64,000 nucleotides of DNA from Bacillus sp. NTK034 (GTDB lineage Bacteria > Bacillota > Bacilli > Bacillales > Cytobacillaceae): contig NZ_JAFKOJ010000007.1 in NCBI RefSeq assembly GCF_017303275.1, forward strand, positions 245,142-309,141. The letters are read 5' to 3'. Both the position numbers and the translations under genes were made by a program. The notes under the pieces are model-generated. The model saw only the letters and a program-made list of their open reading frames with translations. It was not told the origin of the DNA and did not search any database. Shown piece after piece: positions 7,915 through 16,950 of this stretch. Position 1 is the first letter of the stretch; every line of letters begins with the position of its first letter.

Positions 7915-8196
7915 TTATCTTTGCACTTTAAGTAACTGAATAATTTTGTCCTTATTCACTTCAAAACCAATAAAAATTTTAGGACGTTTCATAATACTTA
8001 GGAGTCTTGTATCTCTTATAACAAAAGCAGGCACAATGCGAGAGCCCGTTCTTTTTTTCATTTCTTCCTCTTTATCAGGGTTCCGGGTTAAATCATATTC
8101 AATGTATTTAATACCGTTCTGCGAAAGAAACTCCTTCGCTTCTTTACAATCCAGTCAAGTTGGTCTTGAATATAATTCTATTTGAACTCTTTGCAT
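7915..8196 (-). pseudogene. Glutaredoxin-family protein with an in-frame TGA at the first active-site Cys
   Basis: From the ATG at 8196, which has a strong AAAGGAG site, the frame encodes 93 residues of a Bacillus-type glutaredoxin. It reads YSRPT, then TGA (8157-8155, codon 14), then LDCKEAKEFLSQ, and later RTGSRIVPAF and KIFIGFEVN. The TGA stands exactly where the CxxC motif normally has its first Cys. Nothing else in the frame is damaged. The simplest reading is a TGC/TGT-to-TGA mutation, hence the pseudogene label. The alternative is a UxxC selenoprotein: a 7-bp hairpin with a G in its loop lies about 24 nt after the TGA, where a bacterial SECIS would be, but the same bases also encode a conserved peptide. 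Confidence 0.7.
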
Positions 8197-8437
8197 GTTT
8201 ACCTACTCCTTTAAATAATCTATTTTTCATTAGATATTTTACCCCTTCAAGATTCATTTTAAATAAACCAGATGATACACCGCTTCACCCATTAAAATGT
8301 AGAAAAAACTTAAAATATCCACACATAAAAAACCTTTCTTGTTCTCTTTCCTTAATTCATGCTATAGCAAACATCTTATTCTTTTAGTGAGTTCATTTTA
8401 ACCATGATTATACCTTTATGTTATAAACAACAAAAAA
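8197..8437. other. Stretch without a recognised gene
   Basis: It holds the upstream region of the glutaredoxin-like gene and then AT-rich DNA. Nothing else was recognised. Confidence 0.35.
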
Positions 8438-8470
8438 ATAATCCCCTTGACTTTGTCATGAGAGGATTTA
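8438..8470 (-). terminator. Weak hairpin downstream of the second hepT
   Basis: AATCCCCTTGAC pairs imperfectly with GTCATGAGAGGATT. It lies about 60 bp after the hepT2 stop on the minus strand. Confidence 0.4.
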
Positions 8471-8527
8471 ATATACTAATTTACTCAGTATTGTAGTAAA
8501 ACCTAATTTAGTATTTTGTAGAATAAG

Positions 8528-8931
8528 CTAAAACATTAAAATTGTTTTGGTATACTCAAAAAAATCAGCTAAATGATCATCAAGTATTTTTTTTAATATC
8601 TCTAAATTAATTTCTTGGTAGTCATGAACTGCAATATTTCGGAAACCAACCATCGCTTTCATTTTTTGAGATAGATTTGCTTGTAGAATCCCTTCTTTCT
8701 CTAATATTGAAAATGCATCCCGGCTATTTTGCGGAAGCCCTAGCTTCTTATTAGCAATTATATGCATGGCTAGATCAATCTCGCTTCACAAGCCCGCTGA
8801 AGATTTAATATTATTGAATCTTGTTTAGTGTAATTCTCTAGGTTTTTCGAGTTATTATCGTATTCCTCATGTATTCTTTTAATACAACGTTCGATAATAC
8901 TTACTTTGTTTAGAATCACATCACTTTTCAT
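8528..8931 (-). pseudogene. HepT-type toxin, copy 2, frameshifted
   Basis: The C-terminal 79 residues (from 8767) keep the HEPN box RNIAVHDY and closely resemble hepT copy 1. The N-terminal part is present in another frame, starting at an ATG at 8931 that overlaps mntA2 by 11 bp as in copy 1. Aligning the two DNA copies places a one-base loss near 8777-8781, where copy 1 has TCAATACTTGCC and copy 2 has ATCAATCTCGCT. Full-length toxin cannot be made without frameshifting. An internal start at 8767 could give only the C-terminal half. Confidence 0.85.
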
Positions 8932-9328
8932 ATATGGTCCCGCTTTCATCTATCTTTTTTATTATCTCAGAACGTTCTTCATTTAGCTTTACGTACATCT
9001 TTAATGCTTTTAACTCAAATTCCTCCTTTTTTCGTTCATCCGTACAATAGATGGTTTTACCTGTCTGGACAATTTGAGCTTGAAAAACCGTACTGGCTTT
9101 ATTTAAATCAATCAAATCTATTTCTCGGTTTAGTTTTGCGGCCAGTTCTTGAGCGATCATAAACAATTCATATTTATCTAAGTTTTTTTCATCGCTTAAA
9201 AAAGCAATATCAATATCGCTCTCTCTATGGATGTTTCCATTGACGGTTGAACCAAATAAAACAATTAAAAAAGGTGAAACTTTTTTAATTAAAAGATCAG
9301 TTATTATTTGTTCCGCATTAGTATTCAA
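8921..9328 (-). CDS. mntA: MntA-type nucleotidyltransferase antitoxin, copy 2
   Basis: It has 135 residues, the same as copy 1, and an intact GSx10DxD motif (FGSTVNGNIHRESDIDIAF). It is highly similar to copy 1 through the C-terminal ERSEIIKKIDESGTIYEK. Its cognate toxin is frameshifted, leaving an antitoxin without its partner. Because the two modules are so similar, this protein may be able to modify HepT from copy 1 and act as a backup antitoxin; that is inference. Confidence 0.85.
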   Translation of the reverse strand: MNTNAEQIITDLLIKKVSPFLIVLFGSTVNGNIHRESDIDIAFLSDEKNLDKYELFMIAQELAAKLNREIDLIDLNKASTVFQAQIVQTGKTIYCTDERKKEEFELKALKMYVKLNEERSEIIKKIDESGTIYEK

Positions 9329-9520
9329 CGTCTAAAAACCTCCATGCTTTTTTTTAATTATATAACAAATATCTAGGATAAAAACAGTTTGTCTAAGGGT
9401 AATCACAATATTCAACAGGAATTTGTCAATTAAACATCAAAACCATTCTTCAGTTTAGGTTATTCTTTTTTAAAAATATGTTGGCTGCTGCACCGAATGC
9501 TATAGAGGAGGCTTCTGCTT

Positions 9521-10033
9521 CTACAAATGGTTATATTGCTTCTGTTGCTTTTTCCAACCATATGGGGTAATACCCCGCGGCTTGTACACCGACAATGTCA
9601 CGATAAGCAGCAACAATAGCAAGCCGCCAGCGGGATGAAATATTTCATTCGGTAGCCTGCTCAGACCTGTAGGATCCGCTTCTTCTGCCAATCGTGCCAA
9701 GGAGCTCACTAACGGCATATGAAGGAGCAAGACGAACGTAGAAAATACCGTTAGTAAAAGTTTGAATATAACCCAATAATGACGGAAAAGGCCCCATGGG
9801 GTGCCGAGTGACATGATAATTCCAGTGAGTAGCGAGATGAGCGCCAACGGGACGATGACGTACCATCCGATCAATTCCATCGCGATCCAAACGGCACGTA
9901 CCGTTTGGATATCCGGGCTGATTTGACCAGCGATGGCTAAAGCTATGTACGCAATAACAGTTCCAATCCAGCCAACGGAGCAAGTGACATGCGCGGTGAG
10001 GGCGAACTTACGGAGTCCAGGCTTCATTGTCAT
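9521..10033 (-). CDS. DUF2269-like integral membrane protein
   Basis: This 170-residue, strongly hydrophobic protein has four to five predicted membrane helices, including FALTAHVTCSVGWIGTVIAY with a membrane-embedded His, and a second conserved H in the last third (IFHPAGGLL). These features fit the DUF2269 family. The start overlaps the stop of the upstream gene by 4 bp. Base composition is visibly more GC-rich than in neighbouring genes, which suggests recent transfer. A degenerate partial copy lies at 52640-52870 on the other strand. The function is unknown. Confidence 0.65.
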   Translation of the reverse strand: MTMKPGLRKFALTAHVTCSVGWIGTVIAYIALAIAGQISPDIQTVRAVWIAMELIGWYVIVPLALISLLTGIIMSLGTPWGLFRHYWVIFKLLLTVFSTFVLLLHMPLVSSLARLAEEADPTGLSRLPNEIFHPAGGLLLLLLIVTLSVYKPRGITPYGWKKQQKQYNHL

Positions 10034-10251
10034 GGTTGTTGTGCCTCCATTTGTTCTGTGGGCAGTGTCTGGCCAAAATGCCGCATAGGTCCGTGCTTGC
10101 CTCCTATGCCTGTGATGTTTATGATGACAAAAAGCAGGAACAGAGCTATAAGAATGATTAATGATACCTTTACCCAGCGTGGCATAACTGGCTGCCGCTC
10201 CTTAGCTTGCTTCCCGCCATTGTCGTGATTGGAGTTTGATAATTTACTCAT
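10030..10251 (-). CDS. Small single-pass membrane protein, partner of the DUF2269-like gene
   Basis: It has 73 residues: a polar N-terminus, one hydrophobic helix at about residues 28-48 (VSLIILIALFLLFVIINI), and a short tail containing HGPMRHF. It overlaps the next gene by 4 bp, so the two are co-translated. It is GC-rich like that gene. AGGAGG-like bases (GGAGGAAACCCCA) precede the ATG. No family was recognised. Confidence 0.6.
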   Translation of the reverse strand: MSKLSNSNHDNGGKQAKERQPVMPRWVKVSLIILIALFLLFVIINITGIGGKHGPMRHFGQTLPTEQMEAQQP

Positions 10252-10426
10252 TGGGGTTTCCTCCTATTTAGTTAATTGGTCAAATACTTATTGTAAAATC
10301 CTTTAAAGCTCTATAGGATCCTGGCAGTCTTATTGTAAAAAAGAAAACTAAAACTCCTATAAAAAGAAAATAAAAAAGTTATGAAAAAATATAAAGAATT
10401 ATGAAGTGGCATTTAAACAAAAAAAC

Positions 10427-10447
10427 CTTCAGTTTTTCAACTGAAAG
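10427..10447 (-). terminator. Terminator after the first two-component operon
   Basis: CTTCAGTT and AACTGAAAG pair around a T-rich loop, followed by a T run on the minus strand. Confidence 0.6.
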
Positions 10448-10464
10448 TCTTTCAGAACACATTC

Positions 10465-11529
10465 CTATACTGATAGTGGGAGTGAAAAACGGATTCCCAA
10501 TCCCCCATGATTTGAATGAAACGCATGAATCTGACCGCCATGATGTTCAATTATTAATTTACAGCTTGCTAGACCTAGTCCAGAACCGCCATTACTCATT
10601 TGTCTAGATTTATCCACCGTGTAAAATTTACGAAACAGTAAAGACAGGTCCTGATTAGGCACTCCAACGCCATTATCCTCTATTAGAAAGTATGCATAAC
10701 CTTCCTGTACATAACCGGTCAAATAGACATGAAGTTCATTACTATTGCTGTATCTTACAGCATTACTGAAAAGATTTCCAAATACACGCCGTATCATGTG
10801 TTCATTGATACTAATGAGCTGGTTCGGGTTAAAAGTATGTTTCCATGTAAGCCTGAACTCGAAGCTAGATAACTCGGTCTCATATTCAGATGATATAGTG
10901 TCAAACAACTTATGAGCTGCTATCGGTATCATAGCTATGGTTTCAAACATTGCCTCATTCTTAGTATACATTGAGAAAGAATCAATCAGCTCCACCATGT
11001 GTTTTGTTTTTTTCATAATAAGCTCATAATAATCCTGTGTCTCCATTCTGGTCAGATCTTTCTGTATAGAGAGAAGCTCAACAAAACCTGTTATTGTAGT
11101 TAATGGAGTCTTCAAATCATGAGCAATAGCTGCTATCATATCAACCTGTTCCCTATGGGCTTGATATAGTCTTTCTTCCATCTCATTAAAATGATTATAC
11201 AGGTCTCCGATTTCATCCTTCCTTCTTGAATGCAAGGGGGTTCGGGAGTTTCCTATATTTACTTTTTTCAGTCTTAAATTGAGTGCTTGGATGGGTTTAG
11301 TAATATTGAAGTGAAAAAACACTGTTAAAACAACAAACAACAAGCCCATTAAAATACTTAGAAGTAAGAGCATTTGAAAATGAACCGGACTAAATATATT
11401 TTCTAGCCATACGTGTCCTTCATCTGCTGATAACGATTTTATATAAAAAACAAAAAAGGCAGCAATCAGCAGAAGCGTTAGAAGAAATATGAAGAGAAAT
11501 AGTAATGGAAGCTTGGTTTTTAGCTTCAT
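10465..11529 (-). CDS. Sensor histidine kinase
   Basis: It has 354 residues with two membrane helices at about 7-29 and 52-74 and only a short extracellular loop, so it may sense within the membrane. A HAMP-like linker follows, then the HisKA box IAHDLKTPLTTI with phosphoacceptor H137, then the ATPase with N box (FGNLFSNAVRYS), G1 (EDNGVGV) and G2 (GGSGLGL). It overlaps the response regulator gene by 4 bp. Intramembrane-sensing kinases of this size in Bacillaceae often respond to envelope stress, but no target gene is adjacent. The signal is unknown. Confidence 0.9.
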   Translation of the reverse strand: MKLKTKLPLLFLFIFLLTLLLIAAFFVFYIKSLSADEGHVWLENIFSPVHFQMLLLLSILMGLLFVVLTVFFHFNITKPIQALNLRLKKVNIGNSRTPLHSRRKDEIGDLYNHFNEMEERLYQAHREQVDMIAAIAHDLKTPLTTITGFVELLSIQKDLTRMETQDYYELIMKKTKHMVELIDSFSMYTKNEAMFETIAMIPIAAHKLFDTISSEYETELSSFEFRLTWKHTFNPNQLISINEHMIRRVFGNLFSNAVRYSNSNELHVYLTGYVQEGYAYFLIEDNGVGVPNQDLSLLFRKFYTVDKSRQMSNGGSGLGLASCKLIIEHHGGQIHAFHSNHGGLGIRFSLPLSV

Positions 11530-12239
11530 GTTGATGTATTCCCTTCAATATATTTGTAACCAACACCCCAGACGGTTTTGATGAAATCATGCTGTACGCC
11601 AATCTTTTTTCGGATATTTTTTATATGAACGGTGACGGTGTTTAAATCTCCGTATTCGTCTCCCCAGACGCTATCATAAATTTGTTCACGGGTGAGGACA
11701 TTATTGGGATGATTCTTCAGAAAGGATAAAATTTGAAATTCCTTAGTCGATAACTCTAACTTTTGATGATTTAAAAAAGCTTCAAAAGTCTTGTCATTTA
11801 ACACAAGAGGCGAGTTTGAATTTAGAAACTTCACTTCCTTCTCCTTTATAATGCCATTCCATTCCTGATGCAACCGGTCAACCTTTCTGAAATGAGCTTT
11901 TATCCGTGAGGTAAGCTCCTGAATGCTGAAAGGTTTCGTCATATAGTCGTCTGCTCCAATTTCCAGTCCGATAATCTTGTCCATATCCCTGCTGCGTGCA
12001 CTTAGCAACAGAATGGGGATATTGTATTCACTTCTAATTTTCCGGCAAACTTCAAAACCGTCCATTTCCGGCATCATGATATCCAAAACAACAAAATCAA
12101 TCTTGTTTTCTTTCAAATAGTAAAAAGCCTTTTTTCCAGAATAAGCTTGTATCGTATTAAACTGTTCAAATTTTAAGCTTTCTGTAATTAGCCGTACAAT
12201 ATCATGATCGTCATCGACAACTAAAATTGTTTTCCCCAT
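11526..12239 (-). CDS. OmpR/PhoB-family response regulator
   Basis: A receiver domain (KTILVVDDDHDIVRL, phosphorylation site in FVVLDIMMPEMDGFE, conserved K in YMTKPFS) is followed by a winged-helix DNA-binding domain (LSTKEFQILSFL, VWGDEYGDLNTVTVHIKNIRKK). The open frame extends to 12272, but the ATG at 12239 (MGKTILVV) begins the receiver domain directly and has an AGCTGGTGG site. Kinase and regulator form one operon, regulator first. Confidence 0.9.
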   Translation of the reverse strand: MGKTILVVDDDHDIVRLITESLKFEQFNTIQAYSGKKAFYYLKENKIDFVVLDIMMPEMDGFEVCRKIRSEYNIPILLLSARSRDMDKIIGLEIGADDYMTKPFSIQELTSRIKAHFRKVDRLHQEWNGIIKEKEVKFLNSNSPLVLNDKTFEAFLNHQKLELSTKEFQILSFLKNHPNNVLTREQIYDSVWGDEYGDLNTVTVHIKNIRKKIGVQHDFIKTVWGVGYKYIEGNTST

Positions 12240-12436
12240 TTTTCCACCAGCTTTTTTTATTTTTTCTCTCATGGTAACAAAAAAATTTCACTTATGTCGC
12301 TCTTTTATTAATAGTCATCACTGAAAAAATAAAAAAACCTAAGGGCTTTCTGTTATTGTTGGATGATTATATCTGTTACATTCTTTATTATTCTTGGGTA
12401 TATTAATATGACAATTACTAGCTTGGAATTATAAAA

Positions 12437-13843
12437 TTAATTTAGGTTAGTTAACTTCGTGTCGCTATCTAGAATTACTTTCCCTTTTCCAACTTTGATC
12501 AAGTTATGGCCCTTTATTTTTTTATCCTCAATCGGGTATTTACTTCCAATAATTGTAAAGTTTTGAATTCCTTTTCCATCTTCTCTCCCATAGATGTAAA
12601 CATAGGGATAAACTGATTTTAAAGTGCTATTCATTGATTCAATCAGCAAATCTCCTTTCTGTTTGCCGATTGCGTTAATAATTAAAATACCATTATTATT
12701 TAACTTCTCACTTGTTAGCTCAAAGAACTCTTTTGAAATTAAATGAAAGGGAATTTGAGTTGTATTGTTATAAGCGTCCAAAAAGATGAGATCAAATCTT
12801 TTTTTCTGCTCTTTTAGAATTTTTCTCCCGTCACCTATCTCTACACTATTACCATTGTATTGAAAATATTGGCGGCTGACGTCTACTACCTCTTTGTCGA
12901 TTTCCGCAACGAGAACATTTTTATTGGTATCTTCAAACTTCCGTGTTAATGTTCCAATACCGTGGCCAATCATGTAGACTTCTTTACTCTCTGGAGAAAA
13001 TGTTTTAGAAATCTCCCACACGCTTTTTGAATAATCAAGGAGAAGTTTGTCAGGTTGATTCATATCCATCATTCCCTGAATAGTAGTTTTATTGCCAAAG
13101 GTGAGTGAACGGAATCTTCCTTCTCTCCCTTGATAGAAATCCTTTTCCAATACATAAATATCATGGTAAAGACTTGTCTTCTTCAAAAGAATATCTTGGG
13201 ATTTCTCTCCAACTAAAAGAAAAGGAAGAGCAATAAACAGTGCAGGGATAATTAATAAAAATCCTTGCATCTTGGTTTTAGTATCACAATAAATAATGTT
13301 TGTTAAATATACCAGGCCAGCTAGAAGGCCAATAATGGAGTTGATATTAGTCCAGGGTATTAGCCAGAAAGTTGTCACAAGTGTTCCAAGAACGCTTCCG
13401 ATAGCTGATGCTGAATGTAAGCTACCAATGACTTTTCCACTTGCCAATTCTCCTATACCATCCTTCATAAGTACAGTCCCAATTACACTTAGAAGAAAAT
13501 TAGGAATTAAATAAAGCAAAAGCACACCGAGCGTAGTACCGGGGGTACTTGAAAGTGATTCAAGTAATGGAAAAAGCGTAGTTTTAATCAATGGAATAAT
13601 GGCTATCGAAAGAATACCAAAAAGATATATAAACAACATGATTTCGCGAATGTTTGCTTTATCAGCTAGATATCCTCCTACTATGTATCCTACACTTGAT
13701 CCAATCAGGAATATCGATATAATTATTCCCCATGTGTAAACTGTGTTACCAAATGAAGGTGCTATCAGTCTTGTAGCGGTCATTTCTAGTCCCATTATTA
13801 CAAAGCTGACAACAAATAGCGTAAAGTAGATTTTTGACTTCAT
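12437..13843 (-). CDS. Membrane-anchored spermidine-synthase-like protein (MFS-type helices fused to a methyltransferase-fold domain)
   Basis: Residues 1 to about 210 form six or more membrane helices with GLEMTATRLIAPSFGNTVYTWG at the start, as in fused MFS/spermidine-synthase-like proteins. Residues ~225-440 form a class I methyltransferase-like fold: MIGHGIGTL is the glycine loop, VAEIDKEV the acidic strand end, and LDAYN follows the substrate strand. Whether it makes polyamines or methylates something is not known for this family. The frame opens at 13849, but the ATG at 13843 has CGGAG six bases upstream and is preferred. Confidence 0.75.
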   Translation of the reverse strand: MKSKIYFTLFVVSFVIMGLEMTATRLIAPSFGNTVYTWGIIISIFLIGSSVGYIVGGYLADKANIREIMLFIYLFGILSIAIIPLIKTTLFPLLESLSSTPGTTLGVLLLYLIPNFLLSVIGTVLMKDGIGELASGKVIGSLHSASAIGSVLGTLVTTFWLIPWTNINSIIGLLAGLVYLTNIIYCDTKTKMQGFLLIIPALFIALPFLLVGEKSQDILLKKTSLYHDIYVLEKDFYQGREGRFRSLTFGNKTTIQGMMDMNQPDKLLLDYSKSVWEISKTFSPESKEVYMIGHGIGTLTRKFEDTNKNVLVAEIDKEVVDVSRQYFQYNGNSVEIGDGRKILKEQKKRFDLIFLDAYNNTTQIPFHLISKEFFELTSEKLNNNGILIINAIGKQKGDLLIESMNSTLKSVYPYVYIYGREDGKGIQNFTIIGSKYPIEDKKIKGHNLIKVGKGKVILDSDTKLTNLN

Positions 13844-13849
13844 ACACAT

Positions 13850-14134
13850 CTCCGTTCTATCGTTATAATGTTCAAATAGTGTTATTTTCGTTTTACAAAA
13901 CTAGATTAGAAGCATTAATGAATTTTATTTAAACATGTAAATCCTCCTTTTTATATTTCAGAAAAAAATATTATTGCACATTTGTTTTGAGAAAGTATGG
14001 AGATGAAGAAAATCCTTTTTACTATCTAGATAGTTCGATTACAATATAAGTAAAAGCATGAATTTATGACTGTTTCGTTGGGGTCCTATTCGATAAATTA
14101 ACAAACGCTGGCTAGATTTTTTTTGCTTACAAAA
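13850..14134. other. Intergenic stretch without a gene
   Basis: AT-rich and no coding region. It contains the promoter area of the spermidine-synthase-like gene, but no clear -35/-10 pair was selected. Confidence 0.3.
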
Positions 14135-14167
14135 AATCCTTTTGGGCCATTAAGGTCCAAAAGGATT
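14135..14167 (-). terminator. Strong bidirectional hairpin after the symporter gene
   Basis: AATCCTTTTGG and CCAAAAGGATT are perfectly complementary. It lies about 155 bp past the symporter stop. Confidence 0.65.
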
Positions 14168-14321
14168 AATTGAAATAAATGTAGTTAATTTTTTACTTAT
14201 CGATGCACACCAAAATAGGTTAACTTTGCAGGACAGAGGATCATATTCATATCCCTGTAAAAGTCACCGTTCCTTTTCCTTGTGTCGGTATAAAAGAGGT
14301 TAACCTATGGAACTTGCTGAA

Positions 14322-15605
14322 TTAAGACACAAAATTCTGATTGATAACGTCACTGGATTTTCCTTTATTCTTATCCACTATACTTGCACAAACAGCATCT
14401 CCGAGCACATTTACGGAGGTTAATGCCATATCAACCAATCTAAATAGACCTAAAATAATTGCAATTCCTACCCCATCAATCGGTAAGCCTACTGCGAGGA
14501 AAACCATTGATAGCGATACTATTCCGCCTCCTGGTATTGCAGGTGCACCTATTGAAGCCAATAAAGATATAAAAATAATTGTTAAATATTGAGCTAGACC
14601 TAAATCTATCCCATTAAGCTGTGCGACGAAAACGGCAGCTACTCCATGACTTAAAGAAGCACCATTCATATTTATAGTCATTCCAAGAGGGAGAACAAAA
14701 GAACTTACATCATGAGATATTTTGAGGTCATTTTCACAGCAGCTTTTTGTAACAGGGAGTGTGGCAGCACTGCTGCTTGTTGCAAAAGCAGTCCCAATGG
14801 CCGGTGTCATTTTATGAAAAAAATGAATTGGCTTAAACTTTGTAAAGAGAGATATCATGCAGCTATAAGTAACTAACACATGAACAATTAATCCCACAGC
14901 AATAACAATAAGATACTTTACCATTGATCCAACAAGCTCCAAGCCTGCAGTGCCCATTGATGTAGCAACAAGTGAGAAAGCCGCGAAAGGGATCACCTTC
15001 ATAATAATTTGAACAAGCTTCATCATTAGCTCATTAAGCTGATGAATAAACTGATTTATAGTCTTTGCCTTATCGCCGAGAAGTACCAATCCAAATCCGA
15101 AAAATATAGAAAATGTTAGGACTTGCAACATATCTCCCGAAGCAAAAGCTTCAAAGGGATTACTTGGAATAATGTTTAAAATTGTGTCCTTCAATGTTGG
15201 TATTTCTAAAGTGTCAGTTGACGAAGCACCATGGTCATTATGGTCTTCATCTTGTAATATAGATGAAGTTTCAGGGATTACAATATTTTTACCGGGTCCA
15301 ATTATGATTGCAGTTGTAATTCCGATGGTACAGGCTATCATGGTGGTCACTACAAATAAAGCAACTGTTTTCCCTCCCAATTGTCCTAATTTCTTTGGAC
15401 TTCCAATTGAGGTAATACTTAAAACAACTGCAGAAAATACAAGCGGAATGACAATCATTTTTATTGCTTTAATGAATAATTCACCGATTGGACTAAAAAT
15501 ATAGGTGTTTAATATTCCGTATATATTTGGAGAAAAGATGCTTAAACATAATCCAGCCAGGACTCCTAACATAATAGCAATAAGCGTTTTGGTTGCTAAT
15601 TTCAC
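14322..15605 (-). CDS. Dicarboxylate/amino acid:cation symporter (SDF family)
   Basis: It has 427 residues and the usual eight membrane helices plus two hairpin loops. Signatures are ATSSSAATLPVT (hairpin 1), GMTINMNGASLSHGVAAVF (helix 7 ion site) and GAPAIPGGGIVSL (hairpin 2). These proteins import C4-dicarboxylates, glutamate/aspartate or neutral amino acids with Na+ or H+; the exact substrate cannot be read here. The start is GTG behind GGGGGAA. It lies 56 bp downstream of a PLP enzyme on the same strand, suggesting one uptake-plus-catabolism unit. A degenerate C-terminal copy lies at 52935-53150. Confidence 0.88.
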   Translation of the reverse strand: MKLATKTLIAIMLGVLAGLCLSIFSPNIYGILNTYIFSPIGELFIKAIKMIVIPLVFSAVVLSITSIGSPKKLGQLGGKTVALFVVTTMIACTIGITTAIIIGPGKNIVIPETSSILQDEDHNDHGASSTDTLEIPTLKDTILNIIPSNPFEAFASGDMLQVLTFSIFFGFGLVLLGDKAKTINQFIHQLNELMMKLVQIIMKVIPFAAFSLVATSMGTAGLELVGSMVKYLIVIAVGLIVHVLVTYSCMISLFTKFKPIHFFHKMTPAIGTAFATSSSAATLPVTKSCCENDLKISHDVSSFVLPLGMTINMNGASLSHGVAAVFVAQLNGIDLGLAQYLTIIFISLLASIGAPAIPGGGIVSLSMVFLAVGLPIDGVGIAIILGLFRLVDMALTSVNVLGDAVCASIVDKNKGKSSDVINQNFVS

Positions 15606-15661
15606 CCCTTGTTCCCCCTTTAGAATAAGCTTGCTAAAATAGTATTAATAACCTGATACAA

Positions 15662-16819
15662 TTACACTCCTTTAAATCCATGTGATGTAATCATCAAAAG
15701 AACACGGTCATTTTCATCAATCTTGCCTGTTTTGACCAGTTTTGAGACAGCCGGCCATGTTATAGCTGCTGACCCTTCAGCAAAAATCCCTCTTTTAGCT
15801 AAATCCCATTGAGCCTTTTCAACTTCAGTATTGGTAACTACTATAGCGTCTCCTCTCGAAGATTTAATTGCATCTAAAGATTGGTACGTTACCGTTTCTC
15901 CTCCGATAGAAGGTAATAGTCTTGAATCGCCTCTAAATTCCCCTCTGTAATCGCGTCCTTGAAGAACATGAGCCAAGCGGGGAAAAGGTTCTACCGCATA
16001 TAAACGGGGTATGGATTCAATCCATCCTAGCCGCAGCGATTCAACAAATCCTTCCCAAATTCCCCAAAGTAGATCCCCTCTTGCACAAGGTATAATAACA
16101 GCAGTAGGTTGGCATTCTCTCAATTGCTCAACGATTTCATATGCCACCGTTGTGTACCCTTGAACTCCAAACATATTGCTACCCACTGGGGGAATGTTGT
16201 AGTTCGTAGCTGGATAGTCACCTTCTTCTTCCACCAACTTCCGGACTGTCTCCCATCTTTCTAATGAATTCTGGACTTTAATAATTTCTGCTCCAGAAAG
16301 ACGAATTGCTTTTTCCCACGGTCCATTAATTTTAGGGGTTGTCACGATTTTGCAACGTAATCCTGCAGCTGCTGCATAAGCTGCCAATGATGCACCAGCA
16401 TTCCCACTAGAAGCAGCAATAACCGTCGAACGATTCAACGAGGCAGCTCTTGCAACGATAAGTGGACTCATCCTGTCCTTATGGGATCCAGTAGGATTTT
16501 GCCCCTCATTTTTTAACCAAATTTCGGGTATGCCAAGTTCCTTTTCAAGGCCGTTCATACTAATAATGGGAGTTTCTCCTTCACCAAGAGTAGGAAAAGT
16601 TTTGTAGGGTAACCGATCTGCGTACCGAAACATACCTTTAGCTGACTTGTCTATTTTCCATGGCATGTCTTGTTCATACAAAAACTTGAGACTTGAAGGT
16701 TGCTGTTTTTTCAAACACACAGGGCAGCCTGTAAAGTAATCATTGGGAGAAAATTGCTGATTACATTTGATGCATTCAAAGACTTTCACAGAATTATTCC
16801 AAGTCTGCACAATACCCAT
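15662..16819 (-). CDS. Threonine-synthase-like PLP-dependent enzyme with N-terminal zinc ribbon
   Basis: It has 385 residues. C16, C19, C32 and C35 form an N-terminal zinc ribbon. The fold-type II PLP core follows, with K114 (TGSHKDRMSP) as the likely Schiff-base lysine, SSGNAGAS as the phosphate-binding loop and SHGFKG at the end. Annotated relatives are threonine synthases, but genes of this shape beside an amino-acid symporter often act as lyases or deaminases. AGGAGG lies only one base before the ATG, so the GTG at codon 4 (16810) may be the real start. It is divergent from a LysR regulator. Confidence 0.8.
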   Translation of the reverse strand: MGIVQTWNNSVKVFECIKCNQQFSPNDYFTGCPVCLKKQQPSSLKFLYEQDMPWKIDKSAKGMFRYADRLPYKTFPTLGEGETPIISMNGLEKELGIPEIWLKNEGQNPTGSHKDRMSPLIVARAASLNRSTVIAASSGNAGASLAAYAAAAGLRCKIVTTPKINGPWEKAIRLSGAEIIKVQNSLERWETVRKLVEEEGDYPATNYNIPPVGSNMFGVQGYTTVAYEIVEQLRECQPTAVIIPCARGDLLWGIWEGFVESLRLGWIESIPRLYAVEPFPRLAHVLQGRDYRGEFRGDSRLLPSIGGETVTYQSLDAIKSSRGDAIVVTNTEVEKAQWDLAKRGIFAEGSAAITWPAVSKLVKTGKIDENDRVLLMITSHGFKGV

Positions 16820-16950
16820 CCCTCCTATATTTTTAAAATATTTAGAATTATTTGAATATATGATAATCTTAATAGGTAGCTATTTATTTGTAAAACGAAT
16901 ATTTTTAATTACTGTAATTTGGTTTTTGAATTAATCTTAGGGGGAGTCTG

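Noticed and set aside
7946..8387. Two overlapping open frames on the + strand over the glutaredoxin-like gene
   Set aside because: They mirror the minus-strand gene, which has a good ribosome binding site and family motifs.
8470..8500. Weak similarity to the recombination-site spacer near the second MntA-HepT module
   Set aside because: Only about a dozen bases match and there are no inverted arms, so it is not called as a third site.
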